DNA of 64,000 nt from Porodaedalea pini (taxonomy: Eukaryota > Basidiomycota > Agaricomycetes > Hymenochaetales > Hymenochaetaceae): contig NBAY01000001.1 in assembly GCA_002794775.1 (NCBI GenBank), positions 744,001 through 808,000 of the forward strand, written 5' to 3'. The first letter of the stretch is position 1, and every line of letters begins with the position of its first letter. A program made the position numbers and the translations under genes. Shown here piece by piece: positions 13,423 through 25,157 of the stretch. A model generated the notes under the pieces. The model was not told where the DNA came from. It was given only the letters and a program-made list of their open reading frames with translations, and made no database searches.

Positions 13423-15083
13423 ATGGTCGACGAAGACGATGTTAACGTTGTTGACGAGGATGATCCTATAGAGGGAGCGAATCGGCCTGCGGATTCTGTT
13501 GACTCACAGGCTTTCTATGCCCGCCCACCGCGCACCATCGCGGAGTCCGTTATGCGCTCATCGCGGCGACGGAGCACGCCGCCCGTAGGAGTAGGGTTGG
13601 GCCTCTCTACGCGCTCTTCAACCGCAAAACCGAAGGGGCAGCCGAAGCTCAAGCTCAAGTTGAGCGAGAAAGCCACAGCTGCAATGGCGTCTGGCACGTC
13701 TTTCCTCGGTTCATACGACCGCGAGCTTGACTCTGACGACGAAGACCTGTCATTCGAGGAGCAATTTATTCTCCGAATGCCGCCTGGTGAAGATTGCGAG
13801 AAACTTAGGAAGATTGTTGCTGCACGTGAGACAAGCAACGATGTGTGGTTTAAATTCAAAGGCACGTTCCTTGAGTTGCTCGGTGTATACCCGGTCTAAG
13901 TATGTTCTTGCTATGCAGATTCACGGAGAGCAGTATTCCATATCGGAGACGCGCTGTACACAGCGAAGCTTGTTGACCTTCCAAGTATTATCGAATCACA
14001 AAAGACTCTTGACAACAAGCAGATGTTTAAAGTTGCAGACATTTGCCAGGTTCGGGCATTTTTACTTTCGTTGCTTGTGACACAATTTTTTATTGCTTGT
14101 CTACAGATGCTCGTCGTAGAGGATAAAATAGACTCTGAAGAAGCTGTAGCTAATCAAAAAGGTTTCAACATTGACGAGTTCATTTGGCCACACGGGATAA
14201 CGCCTCCGCTGCACCATGTTCGAAAACGTCGCTTCAGAAAACGAATAAACAGACGTGTGAGTTATATACGTCTAAGTGACTCTGATTTATAGGCTAAGTG
14301 TTTCTATTAGACCATTGAAACAGTTGAACAAGAGGTCGAGCGTCTCCTGGAAGAAGATGCTAAAGCAAGTCAAGTCCAATACGGTGTGCATCCCTTTCTC
14401 GTATATGGATTTTAGCTTTCTTACAGATCAAAATTTGTTATAGTCGTCCTCGAGAACGTCAATCCCGATCTTTCTGATTCAGAGTTCCTTGAACGTGAGG
14501 AACCTCAAGAATCTGGCATGCCAGGCTCGGACGCTATCGATGCTCCAACGCCCGGGGCGGGTGTTGATGAGGAATATGGTATGGAAGAGGATGATGAGGG
14601 CGAGATCGACGAAGAACTCGCTGCTGAGCTTGATCTCGCGCTTGGCGACGAGGGTGAAGGAGAGGAGGATGGAGAAGACGGGGACGATGAAGATGAAGAC
14701 ATGAGCGAAGAGGAAGAGGAAGATGAGGACGAGGACGATGAGACAGTGCAGGCGCGACGGTTGTTGAACGAGGAGATTCGCGATCTGGAGGCTGCCGTTG
14801 CCAAGAAGAACTCGGAAATTGCAAGCTCTGCCAATCCAATAATCAAGGTGAGTGGTAGATCTGCAAGCTTATAAGCTCGTTACTGACTATCATATGTTTA
14901 CGCCGACAGCGTCGGTTCGAGGATGCACTCAGGAAGCTTCAAGCAGACTTGGATTCCAAACTGTTGCAGCGGGACGAGTTGAGCGAACAGCAGCGAATGC
15001 GCAAAGAAGGCTTCATTGCTCCCCGTGAGGACTCAGAACCGAACGAAGATGGGGACGACGGGGGTGATATGGACGTGGAATAG
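13423..15083 (+). CDS. TAF7: TAF7, TFIID subunit 7 (TAFII55 domain)
   Basis: General transcription factor subunit of TFIID. Six exons (13423-13861, 13919-14049, 14107-14256, 14311-14383, 14444-14847, 14910-15083) give an uninterrupted 456-codon frame. The TAFII55 N-terminal domain follows a basic, Ser-rich lead: EEQFILRMPPGEDCEKLR, then VFHIGDALYTAKLVDLPSII and ESQKTLDNKQMFKVADICQ. Then come FIWPHGITPPLHHVRKRRF and the TIETVEQEVERLLEED helix. The second half is a very acidic Asp/Glu stretch (about 14535-14745) and a coiled-coil tail (RRFEDALRKLQADLDSKL) ending DGGDMDVE. The first intron starts with GC, not GT (13862-13918), required to keep the conserved DSRRAVFHIGD reading. The divergent neighbour is UTP25. 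Confidence 0.95.
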
Positions 15084-15385
15084 ATTTCACTTGCAGCCAC
15101 CCCCTCCGTCTATTTCCAATCGTTTGTGATGTGTATTTATCTTAATTTATGCCACTGTACTAATGAGCAGAAACTTGTATCAACCATGATAGCTTCTGAA
15201 CCCGTAACCGAGACATCATGGCCGCGCTGAATTGAGAAGACAACGAAATCGAACAATGAGCGCACAATTACGTGTCGAGATTGTGTGCACTGGCACGTGG
15301 TATATGTGGCCCATTCTGCTAATGATACTAATTAGATCGGGCTTGCTAGCTGTGGCTTGGTGGCTGGTGGCCCCCAATCCAGCAT
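15084..15385. other. Intergenic, nothing seen
   Basis: This is the TAF7 3' flank, with an AT-rich stretch near 15135-15165 that could carry the polyadenylation signal, plus the upstream region of the next small gene. No open frame of note is present. Confidence 0.5.
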
Positions 15386-15390
15386 TATAA
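15386..15390 (+). promoter_or_regulatory. TATA-like box
   Basis: TATAA in the string AGCATTATAAGTTC lies about 46 bases before the ATG at 15436. The next small gene has a TATA box at a similar distance, which supports a shared promoter plan. Confidence 0.5.
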
Positions 15391-15435
15391 GTTCTCGCTT
15401 TCTCTGTAGTTAACCCCCCTGTCCCGTCTACTATC

Positions 15436-15973
15436 ATGAGCGATACTTCGACCGACAACATGGAGTATGACAACGCCCTCCAGCTGAGCCTCTATCCACC
15501 AGATTTTACCCCTCCTCCGCAGCGCTCCTCTACTATAACCCAATTTTCGATCGCTCCCTGGTTCAGGGCACGCACTGGAGTCGACTTCACAGACGAAGAG
15601 CTTGCAATCTTTCTGTTGCGGGGCATGGATCAATTCAATTATAGGGTTTCAATGGGGCAAATGAGTCCAGAACGCTACAAGACGGTAGAAACAATTCTTC
15701 GATGCCAATGGAAGAGTTCTCATCGTTGATTGAGATAAATCACAGATATGCGAATTCATACGAATACATGGCGAACGAGTCTATTTGTATCATTTGGGCT
15801 GCTTTAGCTCCGAGGAAATCGTGGAGCTCAATCGAAAACAACTCGAACTGCAAAGAGTTCGTGTTTGTCCGCCCCTTTATGTGCATATAACGCATTGACT
15901 GAGCCTGTCCTCTTCGCAGTTCACGGCCCTCAATTATTGGCCAATCCACCAATATCGCAGGATTGGGATATAG
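15436..15973 (+). CDS. Small TAF12-N-like protein, copy 1 (degenerate)
   Basis: Proposed three-exon gene (15436-15684, 15746-15856, 15920-15973), 137 codons, all introns phase 0. Exon 1 encodes a Pro-rich lead (YPPDFTPPPQRSS) and the motif LLRGMDQFNYRVSMGQMS followed by PERYKT. The exon joint falls right there and exon 2 opens with ICEFI. TAF12 has LLMANMDQISELARQGRL then TQMQISQ, joint, LK(Q)F at the same places. Exon 2 carries a weak second copy (SSEEIVELNRKQLELQR) that again ends at an exon joint. No histone fold follows. The protein is small and may be non-functional or a regulatory fragment. Donor sites GTAGAA and GTTCGT are unusual, so the structure is provisional. The motif relation is seen; any transcription role is inference. 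Confidence 0.5.
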
Positions 15974-16364
15974 GCCTGGATCATGAACTCTAAACCGACA
16001 CTTCACAAACTTGAGTGCCTTTTGTTCCTTGTACAATAAATAGAGTGCTCAACTATAGTAGCACGGCATACTGAAAAAGTAATGAACTGCTAGTACATGT
16101 ACACTTCCTTCAAGTTTGTACTTTTAGTACGAGCTGTTCACCAGTTTCTTATGAATATGAGATGTATCCAAATCTAAGCATCACAGTTCAAAAAGTAAGG
16201 CTCTTCACGAGCTTGAATCTAGAGGAGTGAATCTGAGACAAATTACGGAACACAATTAGTATTTGTTTTGCTTTGATTGCTTTTTTTTTTTTTTTTGTCG
16301 TTGATGCGCTTTGACTCGCGCTTCGTGGTCTGGGCCTGCTGGCCCATAGCCACCACTGCTCGTC

Positions 16365-16372
16365 TATAAAAA
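16365..16372 (+). promoter_or_regulatory. TATA box
   Basis: TATAAAAA lies 40 bases before the ATG at 16412, with a short pyrimidine-rich start region between them. This is the best TATA box in the window outside the transposons. Confidence 0.65.
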
Positions 16373-16411
16373 CACTCATTTTAGTTGACGGCTTAAATCA
16401 AAGCTAAGACC

Positions 16412-17159
16412 ATGCAGTCGACTTCTACACCCTCTTCAGACCTAGCTGTAGCAAGCATCAGCGACTCAACGGATTCTTTGGAACAGCAGTCTCATGAGTG
16501 CTACCCTGAATGCCCCAAAATGGCGGAAATCCTTGCAAATTTCAAGTCTATGGTCAACCCTGCTGGATACTGCTCCTCCATTGAAAAGCTTGGCTTTCTC
16601 ACTCTGCAGAACATGGCCAAATTTACCGCGCGTAAGAATCTGGGGAAAATAAGTCAGAATTACTATGTCCACGTACATCACGACATTTCGACTTAATCTT
16701 GCTGCTTCTAAGCTTACCTGCACAATATCAGATTCAAATTTTCGCTGAGAAGTATAGCAAGATGTATTCCGCTCAGACATTATCGCAACCAGATGCTTTA
16801 CCAGAGGAGCTGCCGCAGCCTGCCGCCGTGAATTCTGTTTCCCCAGCAAACCAGCCTCTGATTAAAAGCGGGACATGCCTAACGTCTTCTCATATACGTG
16901 AAATCCTCTCCTCCATTGGTTGTACATCCACCGAAGGATCGTTCACTAATGAGGAAGCCGCAAGACTTCTGCTCGAGAATGTAGACCAAATCAGGATGCT
17001 CGTTCAGCAGGGTAGACTCACCCGCCTGCAACTTCGACAGGTTTGAGCTACGTACAGCCTTCGTCCCCGTTTATACTCACCTCATAATTTCTCCAGATAA
17101 AATACTTCGCCATTGATAATATCGACGCTGTCGGAAAACGAGCCAAGTCGGGCAGATGA
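16412..17159 (+). CDS. Small TAF12-N-like protein, copy 2 (two motif repeats)
   Basis: Three exons (16412-16672, 16732-17040, 17097-17159) give a clean 210-codon frame with both introns in phase 0. Motif 1 is LTLQNMAKFTARKNLGKISQ then NYYVH, exon joint, IQIFAEKYSKMYS. Motif 2 is LLLENVDQIRMLVQQGRL then TRLQLRQ, exon joint, IKYFAIDN. Both line up with the TAF12 segment LLMANMDQISELARQGRL then TQMQISQ, joint, LK(Q)F, including the intron position. Motif 1 has a divergent middle, while motif 2 is close to TAF12. The two motifs are separated by a Ser/Pro-rich linker. The donor of intron 1 is GTACAT, the same hexamer as at the matching TAF12 intron. There is no histone fold. The function is unknown; it may bind whatever the TAF12 N-terminus binds. 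Confidence 0.7.
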
Positions 17160-17510
17160 AGCCAGGAAGCCAGGAAGCCGATCTCCGGACATGTACTAGA
17201 AATGATGACGATACTTGATTTTAGCATGCTCAGGCAGCAGAAAGAAAATCCGATGTCTTTCATCTCTATGATGATGAGCTCCATTGGAATTGCTAACTTA
17301 CTGTCATGTATACGCGTTTGTCTCTGCATATAATGATTAATAAGAGTCGGAAGTCACTCGAATGGCTATTGCGATGTACGTACATAATTCATTGAGACGA
17401 CTTCTTTCCGCGTCATACATGAGAAGTCCTTTGTATACTATACTGTCCGAGTTACTCATACATTGCAGACAGATGATTATTTGAGTGCATTCGGAGTGCG
17501 CGGCCAGCGA
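17160..17510. other. Intergenic, nothing seen
   Basis: This lies between two convergent genes (small gene on +, F-box gene on -). A tandem CCAGGAAGC at 17162-17178 is the only local repeat. No coding frame is recognised. Confidence 0.5.
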
Positions 17511-19010
17511 TCATTTACTAGAGTTAAGCACGAAACCCTGACGTATACAATCTCTGATACCCTTGTACAACGGATGTCGCTTGACGTCGTACGAAGGTAT
17601 GGTTAATCGACGCAACACTTTTGGCACCTGAGCCTTCGGTGCTTTCGAAGGCGCGATTTTCGCAAGTGACGTCTTGCGGTCGCATGATAAGTGCCAGCGC
17701 GAGTGGACCATGTCTACTAGGGCTGAAAATAGGGCTTGCGCATCTTGAACGTCGAGAGGGGGATACATAATCTCCAGCTCTTCGAGTAAGGGGCACACAA
17801 GAGTATCACATTCTGGCATTTGTGCCGGTAACGTGAGCGTTCGTGCTAGGTGCTCACTCATGGTTATGTGGAGATGGCGAAGAAGCGGGGAGAGCCTGAG
17901 ACAGCGTACAACCGAGTTTGGCGGTACAGGTAAACCTTCGATATATAGCGATTCAAGTGGCGGGCTCGATCGCACCAGAAAATCCTCCAGGTACAACTCG
18001 TTGCCATCATTCCCCGACCCCACCAACATGTTTTCACTAGGTATGTCGATCGTCAGGTGCGAAAGCGACGGCATTTGAGAGGCGCGCAATATAGTCGTGA
18101 TGTAAGCAGGCTTGAGAGCGGGCGATGAGATGGTACATGTGTGAATAAAACCGAATATCTTCCTCTGTGGGACTGGAAATTGCGGCTCTGCGGCTCCAAA
18201 GACGCGGAAAGGTGATCGATGACGCAGTACAACTTCTTCGACGGAGGGGCACTTCTCTAAAGCTGAAACAAACTGTCCAGGTGTAACGGAGAAATCCATA
18301 TGAAGTTTTCGCAGGTATGGACACAGGGGAAGTTGGAACGCGTGAGTTTCCACCGGTTCGTTCTCCATACATCGTAGGTATAGGTTCAGTTCAGACAAAC
18401 GACTAAAGACGCCTGAAAAATGGGAAATATGGTTTGGATCGAGCCAGTGATGGCCCAGTGAGCTAACGTGCAATTTGAAGCGCTTGAGAGAATGAAAGTT
18501 TTCCTGAATGAGACTCGAGACTTCTCTGAGATAGGCAGCATTCAAAAAAATGCTAAGAGACGTTAGGCGTTCGGAATGCTCCGTGGCCTCCTGGAATAGC
18601 GTTTCAATAGCGGGCCAGGACGCCTTGCTTGTACCCCTCTGGTCCCCGGAACTCACTGCAGCCTGAGGGAGTTCGATGCGAAGAGCAATGTCAGCAGACC
18701 CACTCCTTTTGAACCATTGTCGCAGTACCGGACCAATATCGAGAATATAATCATCGTCCTTGCACACAATATGCACTCCAGACCAGAGTTTGCAAGTGGA
18801 TAGCGCCGTGTTGCGCCAGGCCCGACAGACATGGCTGACGCTGAGCGGAGACTCGTTTCGACGTATCATTGGCATCATGTTGTCAGGAAGGCATGCAATG
18901 AATATTTCAGATAGGAGCTCTGGGATGAAGCTCTGCGCTATCGGAGGGAAAGCGGCAGTGACTGGCGCTACTTGAATCGTTGTCTCTGTATCCTTCAAGT
19001 CGTTGGACAT
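17511..19010 (-). CDS. F-box protein (agaricomycete expanded type)
   Basis: Intronless 499-codon gene. Near residues 28-75 it has the F-box pattern typical of agaricomycete expanded families: FIPELLSEIFIACLPDNM, SVSHVCRAWRNTALSTCKLW, then SGVHIV. The rest is a long weakly repetitive region with Leu-rich blocks (LSELNLYLR, LRKLHMDFS, LSHLTIDIPS, LESLYIEGLPVPP, LRHLHITMSEHL), as in LRR-bearing F-box proteins. The expected role is substrate choice in an SCF ubiquitin ligase; the substrate is unknown. Its start lies only 140 bases from the LINE insertion point, so before the insertion it probably shared a promoter region with the small gene now at 39610. Confidence 0.85.
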   Translation of the reverse strand: MSNDLKDTETTIQVAPVTAAFPPIAQSFIPELLSEIFIACLPDNMMPMIRRNESPLSVSHVCRAWRNTALSTCKLWSGVHIVCKDDDYILDIGPVLRQWFKRSGSADIALRIELPQAAVSSGDQRGTSKASWPAIETLFQEATEHSERLTSLSIFLNAAYLREVSSLIQENFHSLKRFKLHVSSLGHHWLDPNHISHFSGVFSRLSELNLYLRCMENEPVETHAFQLPLCPYLRKLHMDFSVTPGQFVSALEKCPSVEEVVLRHRSPFRVFGAAEPQFPVPQRKIFGFIHTCTISSPALKPAYITTILRASQMPSLSHLTIDIPSENMLVGSGNDGNELYLEDFLVRSSPPLESLYIEGLPVPPNSVVRCLRLSPLLRHLHITMSEHLARTLTLPAQMPECDTLVCPLLEELEIMYPPLDVQDAQALFSALVDMVHSRWHLSCDRKTSLAKIAPSKAPKAQVPKVLRRLTIPSYDVKRHPLYKGIRDCIRQGFVLNSSK

Positions 19011-19149
19011 GGCTAGTCGATGAAGACTCTCTAAGTCTCTAACATCAATTCAAAATAAGCACAGAGGCAGATGATACGAGTTCACGCCCTTACTTTTTAA
19101 TAGACGAGGAAAGTTTATAAGATAGCTAGACTTCAGACGAACCAGCATT

Positions 19150-19161
19150 ATAAAGAAGCAC
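19150..19161. repeat. Left target-site duplication of the LINE
   Basis: ATAAAGAAGCAC here recurs exactly at 39487-39498. The flanking bases (ATTAT on both sides) are also shared, with a 4-base slip, so the duplicated target may be slightly longer. It marks the left end of the LINE insertion. Confidence 0.8.
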
Positions 19162-19232
19162 TTTTCTTCCTACCATCATCATCCATCGTGGGAAAAATCG
19201 CTTTATAGTCTTCCTCGTACTCTCTCTCCGCT

Positions 19233-22200
19233 ATGGACAACAAAATGTTGACCAAAGCAAAAGCCTCTCTGCACAAGACAAAGTCTTTTCGATCCCTTGT
19301 TAATCCCAAGGACCCCACCAAGTGTGAGGAGTGTAAACAGGATCTCCCCTATCACAGTCGCCAGTGTGTTAGTGGAGCCGCCAAGTTATGTGCCGTTTGT
19401 GGTCGCGACAAGACCTACAACCACAACGACGCCGTATGCAATCAAGTGCAAACGAATCGTGCAAATTGGTCGCCCGATGTCGAGGCGGACGAACATGCCG
19501 CCAAACTTCGTAAACAAGGGGACCTTCCCCCTACCCCGGATATCGAGTCGCAGAACACGCTTAAACGGTCAAACTCCGAGGAGGAACACCGATCACTCCC
19601 GCCCCCCGCCCGCATTGACAACGATGCTATGGACGACAATGATCTATACATCCAGGACGCTCAGGCCAGTCAAGCCCCTCAGGTAGACCAGGACATGGTC
19701 GCAATCAATGAACAATACGATCCGGATATCGCCGAGAACGTCAACCGTTCCTTCGCTGATCTTACCAAGGAAACCGTCAATACAATTAACACGCTCATCT
19801 CTCGACCCACGTGGTCATCTGATAAGCCCTGGTACGATGACCCCAATTGGGCCGGATCTATCCTCGCCAACATTGGCTCCAACTTGGTATCTTGGATCAA
19901 CAAATCCAACACTTTGGATGACCAGACATCTCTCCAGAACTCGGCTAACGAGAGTCTGGAAGCCTTTCATTCTACCTTTCGCATCTACTCACCATCTTTT
20001 ACAGCCTTTTTCATAAGTCCTGCGACACGTGCATGTCACGTGAAATGAGTCGCGTCAGAGCCAAAGTGTCGAAAAATTAGAATGAATGCCTATTTTCTCT
20101 GTGAATTCTGCACAGAACCTGCTTATTAAGTACTCAAAAAAAAGGCACGGTTCTCAGGAGAAGAAATATGTAAAATATGGAGCAATAAATTGACTGTGTA
20201 GGTGGGTGGAGATCAAACAAGTGCAGCTGGTCTGTTCTCTCACCCATTTCCACTGAGATTCAAAAATTATGGCTCCCCTACATCTACCTATAAGATTCTT
20301 TCCTGTATCTTTAAATTAAGTATATGACTATACCAACATCTCCTGGAAGTTTGAAGCCAATCTGTTCAGTATTCATGGTCCAGCAGCAAGATTTGTGTTC
20401 TACTCTGCAAGACCTGTTGTGAGAAAAGGAGGGTGGAAAGAGCTTGAAGTGGAACACAAATCTTGCTGCTGGACCATGAATACTGAACAGATTGGCTTCA
20501 AACTTCCAGGAGATGTTGATATAGTCATATACTTAATTTACAGACACAGGAAAGAATTTTATAGGTAGATGTAGGGGAGCCATAATTTTTGAATCTTGGT
20601 GGAAATGGGTGAGAGAACAGACCAGCTGCACTTGTTTGATCTCCACCTGCCTACACAGTCAATTTATTGCTCCATATTTTACATATTTCTTCTCCTGAGA
20701 ACCGTGCCTTTTTTTTGAGTACTTAATGAGCAGGTTCTGTGCAGAATTCACAGAGAAAATAGGCATTCATTCTAATTTTTCGACACTTTGGCTCTGATGC
20801 GGCTCACTTCACGTGACATGCACGTGTCGCAGGACTTATGAAAAAGGCTGTAAACACGTTTTTGAAAACATTTATGTTAACAGTCAAACCATTCGTGATC
20901 AGGAAATTACAGATACTATGCACGCTATGTCCAGGTCCATTCAGCACCTTTCCGCCGTCGTTTCTTCTATTTCTGAAAAAACTAACACAATCGAAAAACA
21001 GTTTTCGGACGTCCCGGCTTCTTCAGTTCAGCGCTCTGTTTCTGCTAATACTAACATTAACAAACAGAACAAAATCCTACCTGACCCTATCGGAGTTCGT
21101 TTCGTACATGATCCCAAATTCCCTCCTCCAGGTCCTATTGCTAAACAGCGTGTTCAGACCCCGAAAAATGGAAAATCAGAATATGCGGCTGCCATCGCTA
21201 AAACCCGCATCCTGGGTTCTGGTTATCGTATGACTACGGAGGGTACCATCATCGCACCGGATGGTTACGCTCATTCAGCTCACAACGCTCCTCGTGGATC
21301 ACAGACTACAATCTACCATCCAGCGGTCAAATCAGTCGGAGTCGACCAGGAAGGCTTTACCACAGTTTCATACGCCAAAGCCGCCCCAAAAAAACCTAAA
21401 ACCGTCCTCACCAAAGTTGTTCGAACCATGGAACAGAACCCCCAAGGGGAAGTCTCAACCGTTCCAATCAACCGGTCTAACGGATCGGTGAATACGCGCG
21501 TTCGTAATGTTTGTCGCATCTTCTTTGCACTTCCGGGTGACCTTGCCGTTCGTCCTTCCACTCTTTCTGTAAAAAACACAGTATGTGCGGGCCTTAAAGG
21601 CAACCCGCTCTTCAAACACCTCGTCATTCTCAACATGGAATACACATCTAACAGCAATCTCCTAATTGCTTTTACTAACATCTGCTCTGATTTTGACGCA
21701 CAATACAATGCCCTAGTTACTCAGCTCAACCGCATCATCAACATCTCCAGTGCGAGAGCATTCACCCCTTCACCTCAATTCAAGATGGTCATCCCCGGCG
21801 TCCCTGTCTTCAACAAAGACACCAATCTCATTTATTCGGAGAAGGACTTACATGACGAAATCTCCACCCTACCACAATTCGAAGGTTACGAGTTTATGTT
21901 CCTGCCCCGTTTCATGTCCTCTATCGAACGTCTCAACCAACGAGACTACTGCAATGTCTCGGTTGTCCTCAAGGACGATTCTCGTCTTTGTTTTGACCAT
22001 TTCTTCCTTCATAACAACAGATCTGTCCCAGTCTTTGGTGTCATCCGCCGTCTCGAGGAGATGAAAGCCCGCCCCACCATCAACCAATGCGATAACTGCC
22101 ATCGCTTGGGTCACGCCGCATTGAAATGTCGGTCAGTAGCACGCTGTGCGATCTGCTCCAAGCCCCACCGGACTGCTGTACATGTTGCCAAATGCGCTCC

Positions 22201-22321
22201 ATGCACGGCGTCCAATAACCTCCAATGCGAACACTTTGCCCACTGCATTAACTGCCAGGGTAACCATAGTGCCAGGTCATCGGAGTGTCCAGCTTGCCGC
22301 AACTACAGATCTCCCTTTTAA
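19233..22321 (+). pseudogene. LINE ORF1 (nucleic-acid-binding protein), split by the foldback element
   Basis: The first part (19233-20000) starts MDNKMLTKAKASLHKTKSFR and has a Cys-rich finger (CEECKQDLPYHSRQC, then CAVCGRDKTYNHNDAVC). It is interrupted after the codons for YSPSF by the foldback element. The second part resumes at 20852 with KHVFENIYV and runs to the TAA at 22319-22321, ending in a row of CCHC-like knuckles (CDNCHRLGHAALKC, CAICSKPHRTAVHVAKC, CINCQGNHSARSSEC). Such proteins coat LINE RNA. Across the insertion the two halves are in the same frame if one TA is kept, so nothing but the insert breaks it. As the DNA stands, the first half reads into the insert and stops at TGA 20046-20048. 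Confidence 0.85.
20002..20850. mobile_element. Foldback / MITE-like element, near-perfect 400-base inverted repeat
   Basis: The two arms (about 20002-20402 and 20453-20850) are reverse complements with only scattered differences, joined by a loop of about 50 bases. Ends read CAGCCTTTTTCATAAG and its complement. The element is flanked by TA on both sides (20000-20001 and 20851-20852), the target-site signature of Tc1/mariner-type transposition. It holds no transposase frame, so it would be a non-autonomous passenger. A transcript through it would fold into a hairpin of about 400 base pairs. Confidence 0.85.
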
Positions 22322-24286
22322 TTCTTATGACGGACACGATCTCTGTCTTTTCTCTTAATATCCGCAATTCAGAACCCACTTTCGATTATCTTTTACATTC
22401 CTTTTCATCCACTAATTATACACCTGATATCATTTGTTTTCAGGAAATCCCAACCATTTCATCTTCAATCCCTTCTAAAACATCCCCTTCTGGTTCCCGA
22501 GTTTTTCAAATTCGCAATTCCAATCCTTATACAATCTTCAGGCCTTCTCCTTCATCTAAGCCGCGTTGTTGCACTCTGGTGCACCTGCGAATTATCCATC
22601 GGGTCTCGCTATATGATTCTGACCCCCCGTCTCCTAATATTTGCGTCATCTCCATTTCTCGGGATGACTCATCCCCTCTTTTACTATGGAACGTTTACAA
22701 TTCTCCCACTCTTCATGAATTCGAAAACCCTTTTCCTTCATGCCGTTTTCCCTCTAACATCTTCACTGGGGACTTCAACAGACATTGTGATTTGTGGTCA
22801 TTTCCGGCTCAATCACACAAATTTTTGAAGTCAAAAGATCTCGTTGACTGGATCAATGACAGCGGTCTAACTGTTTGTAACCCCTCCGACCAACACACTT
22901 ATTTCAATTGTTCTAACAATTCTAAAACCATCATTGACCTCATCCTCGCCTCAGAAGACTTCGCTCCTTATCTTTTGGACCATATTTCTGTTTCAAACAA
23001 TTCTTTGGACATTTCGTCGGACCACCGACCACTCCTTTTTTCATTCCAATTGGACTTAATCCCTCCCTCCACAAAACCAGCCCTTCGCTCTATCCGATCT
23101 CAAGATCTACCTGCGTTCGTTGCGGAATTTTGTGATTCTAATAATTTTGCCTTTTCTTTATCAGACATTCATACACCTGAGGCACTGGATGACCTCCTTT
23201 TCTTGTTTCAAACTTCCTTTTCAAACTTCGCTACCCTTTTCCTCAACAAACGAAAACCGCGTTCATATTTCGGCCCCAATTCTTGGTGGTCCGAAGCATG
23301 TTCAAAATTGTATCGTGAACACTGCCGAAATCCTCATCCCGAATTGCGAAAATGCCTTGACACCGAGATCACACACGCCAAAAATGCCTTTTTCGGCGCT
23401 CACCTTCAACAATCCGATGCCCGATCTATCTGGCGCAGTCAATACCTGGGTACTGCTCGCCGTCGCTCCCCTATCGGGGCACTGCGTATGGCTAATGGTT
23501 CATTCATCCTTTCGGAAGACGACAAAGCGTCTCTTTTTCGCGAGACATTCTTTCCTCCTTTATCATCTAAACCAGAGGTTATCCCACTCCCAGCCCTTCG
23601 CGATTTCGCACCCTTTACGATGAACGACATTCAGGATGCAATCAATGGCATTGACCAAGAAACGAGTCCTGGTAACAACCACATCTCATACAAACACCTC
23701 GCATTACTCATTGAACATTGCGGTCAATTTTTCATTGAACTCTTTTCCTTATGCCTTCGGCTTGGTCATTTTCCACTATCTTTTAAAACATCCCTCATTA
23801 CATTCATTCCAAAACCCAAATGTTCTGATTTTTCAGTTCCACGGGCTTATCGTCCCATTACCTTGGTCGACATGATTGGCAAACTTTTCGAGCACGTTCT
23901 TTTCAATTTCTTACAACCCTTTTTTGAAACCAATAACCTTCTTCCTGATGCCCAGCATGGGTGCAGGAAACATCGTTCTTCCCTTACGGCTTGCTACGAA
24001 CTTCTTTCTTCTATTTTATCCCAGCCATTAATTTTCAACTCTGGCGATAACTCCAGTCTTCTTTTCCGTCGACATCGTTATCTCATCACTTCTATCCTTA
24101 CCGTGGATATTCAAGGATTCTTCGATAACATTTCACACAACCGTCTCCTTCAGAAACTCATCCTCTCCATGTTCATCCAAACATTATTCGCGTCCTTTCA
24201 GCCTGGCTCAGGGACAGACCAATTTCGTTTCATTTTAATGATTTCTTTTCTACCCCTTTTATCAAACCCAATAGAGGTGTTCCTCA

Positions 24287-24880
24287 GGGGCGGGATGGGG
24301 CAGTGGTCAAGTACATGGCACAACACCAAAATGAAGCCGTATAGGTGGAGGTTTGGAAGGTGATGGGTTCAATCCCTCACCGAAAACAAATGTGTCTAAG
24401 GCTGTAATGGCTGTGGAAAAAGACCCTGGCAGGTGGTCTAACCGGACTGTACCGGTGAAACACTGGCCGGTAACATGGGGTCGGGCCCAAGACCCGCACA
24501 TCCCCTTAGGGTTGGTGGTGAACCCATCCTAATGCCTCAGGGTCTACTCAGCCCCTCTTGGGAAAATGAGAAGCCACACATCAAGTAGGCTATGGGTCAC
24601 CCGAGCCTTAATAAATATCGGTACCTGTCAGGTGACTCCCTAGTGGTAATGCGGCTGAGGAAGTGGTAGTAGGCGGGTAATCCCCAAATACGCAAGGCGA
24701 AAGCTGCAACCAACCATCAGTGCCTCACCATGGGTCAACCGAAGTACAGGGGAGAGATCTCCTTACCAAATTGGAAGTGATCATATCCATAGGCAAAAGG
24801 AGCAATCTTTTTGCGCGCATTTGTAGTTAAACAACGGCTGACGCGCGTAATAAATGCATTCAAAAAAAAAAAAAAAAAAA
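24287..24880 (+). mobile_element. tRNA-like SINE with poly(A) tail
   Basis: A 594-base insert is flanked by the 14-base direct repeat AGAGGTGTTCCTCA (24273-24286 and 24881-24894). It ends in an uninterrupted run of 19 A. Near the 5' end it has a Pol III B-box match (GGTTCAATCCC at about 24364) preceded by an A-box-like TGGGGCAGTGGTCAAG. This is the pattern of a tRNA-derived SINE head. It carries no open frame of note. It sits precisely in the reverse-transcriptase RGVPQG codons of the LINE. The partner LINE that mobilised it cannot be named from this copy. Confidence 0.8.
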
Positions 24881-25157
24881 AGAGGTGTTCCTCAAGGGTC
24901 CCCATTATCCCCTCTTATTTCAGTCTTTGCCGCTGCGGACGCCATTTCCGCTTATAACTCTCGTTTCGGCCCCGATCGTCCTTTACTCGCATATATGGAC
25001 GATCACCTTCTCTATTCACGATCTCTTAGTATTCGGACCAACCTAACCCGTCTTCGTAATCAGTTCAAATTTCTATCCCTTCAATTCCAAAGTCTCGGTC
25101 TTTCTATTGACCCTGACGCCATTGAACTTCTTCATATTCTTCCAAACAACCACGCCG

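Noticed and set aside
14505..14846. Long Ser-rich open frame on the minus strand
   Set aside because: It is the mirror of the Asp/Glu-rich acidic stretch of TAF7; its composition is fully explained by the coding strand.
20813..20853. Upstream start of the second ORF1 part within the foldback element
   Set aside because: The codons before 20852 belong to the inserted element; the LINE frame proper resumes at KHVFENIYV.
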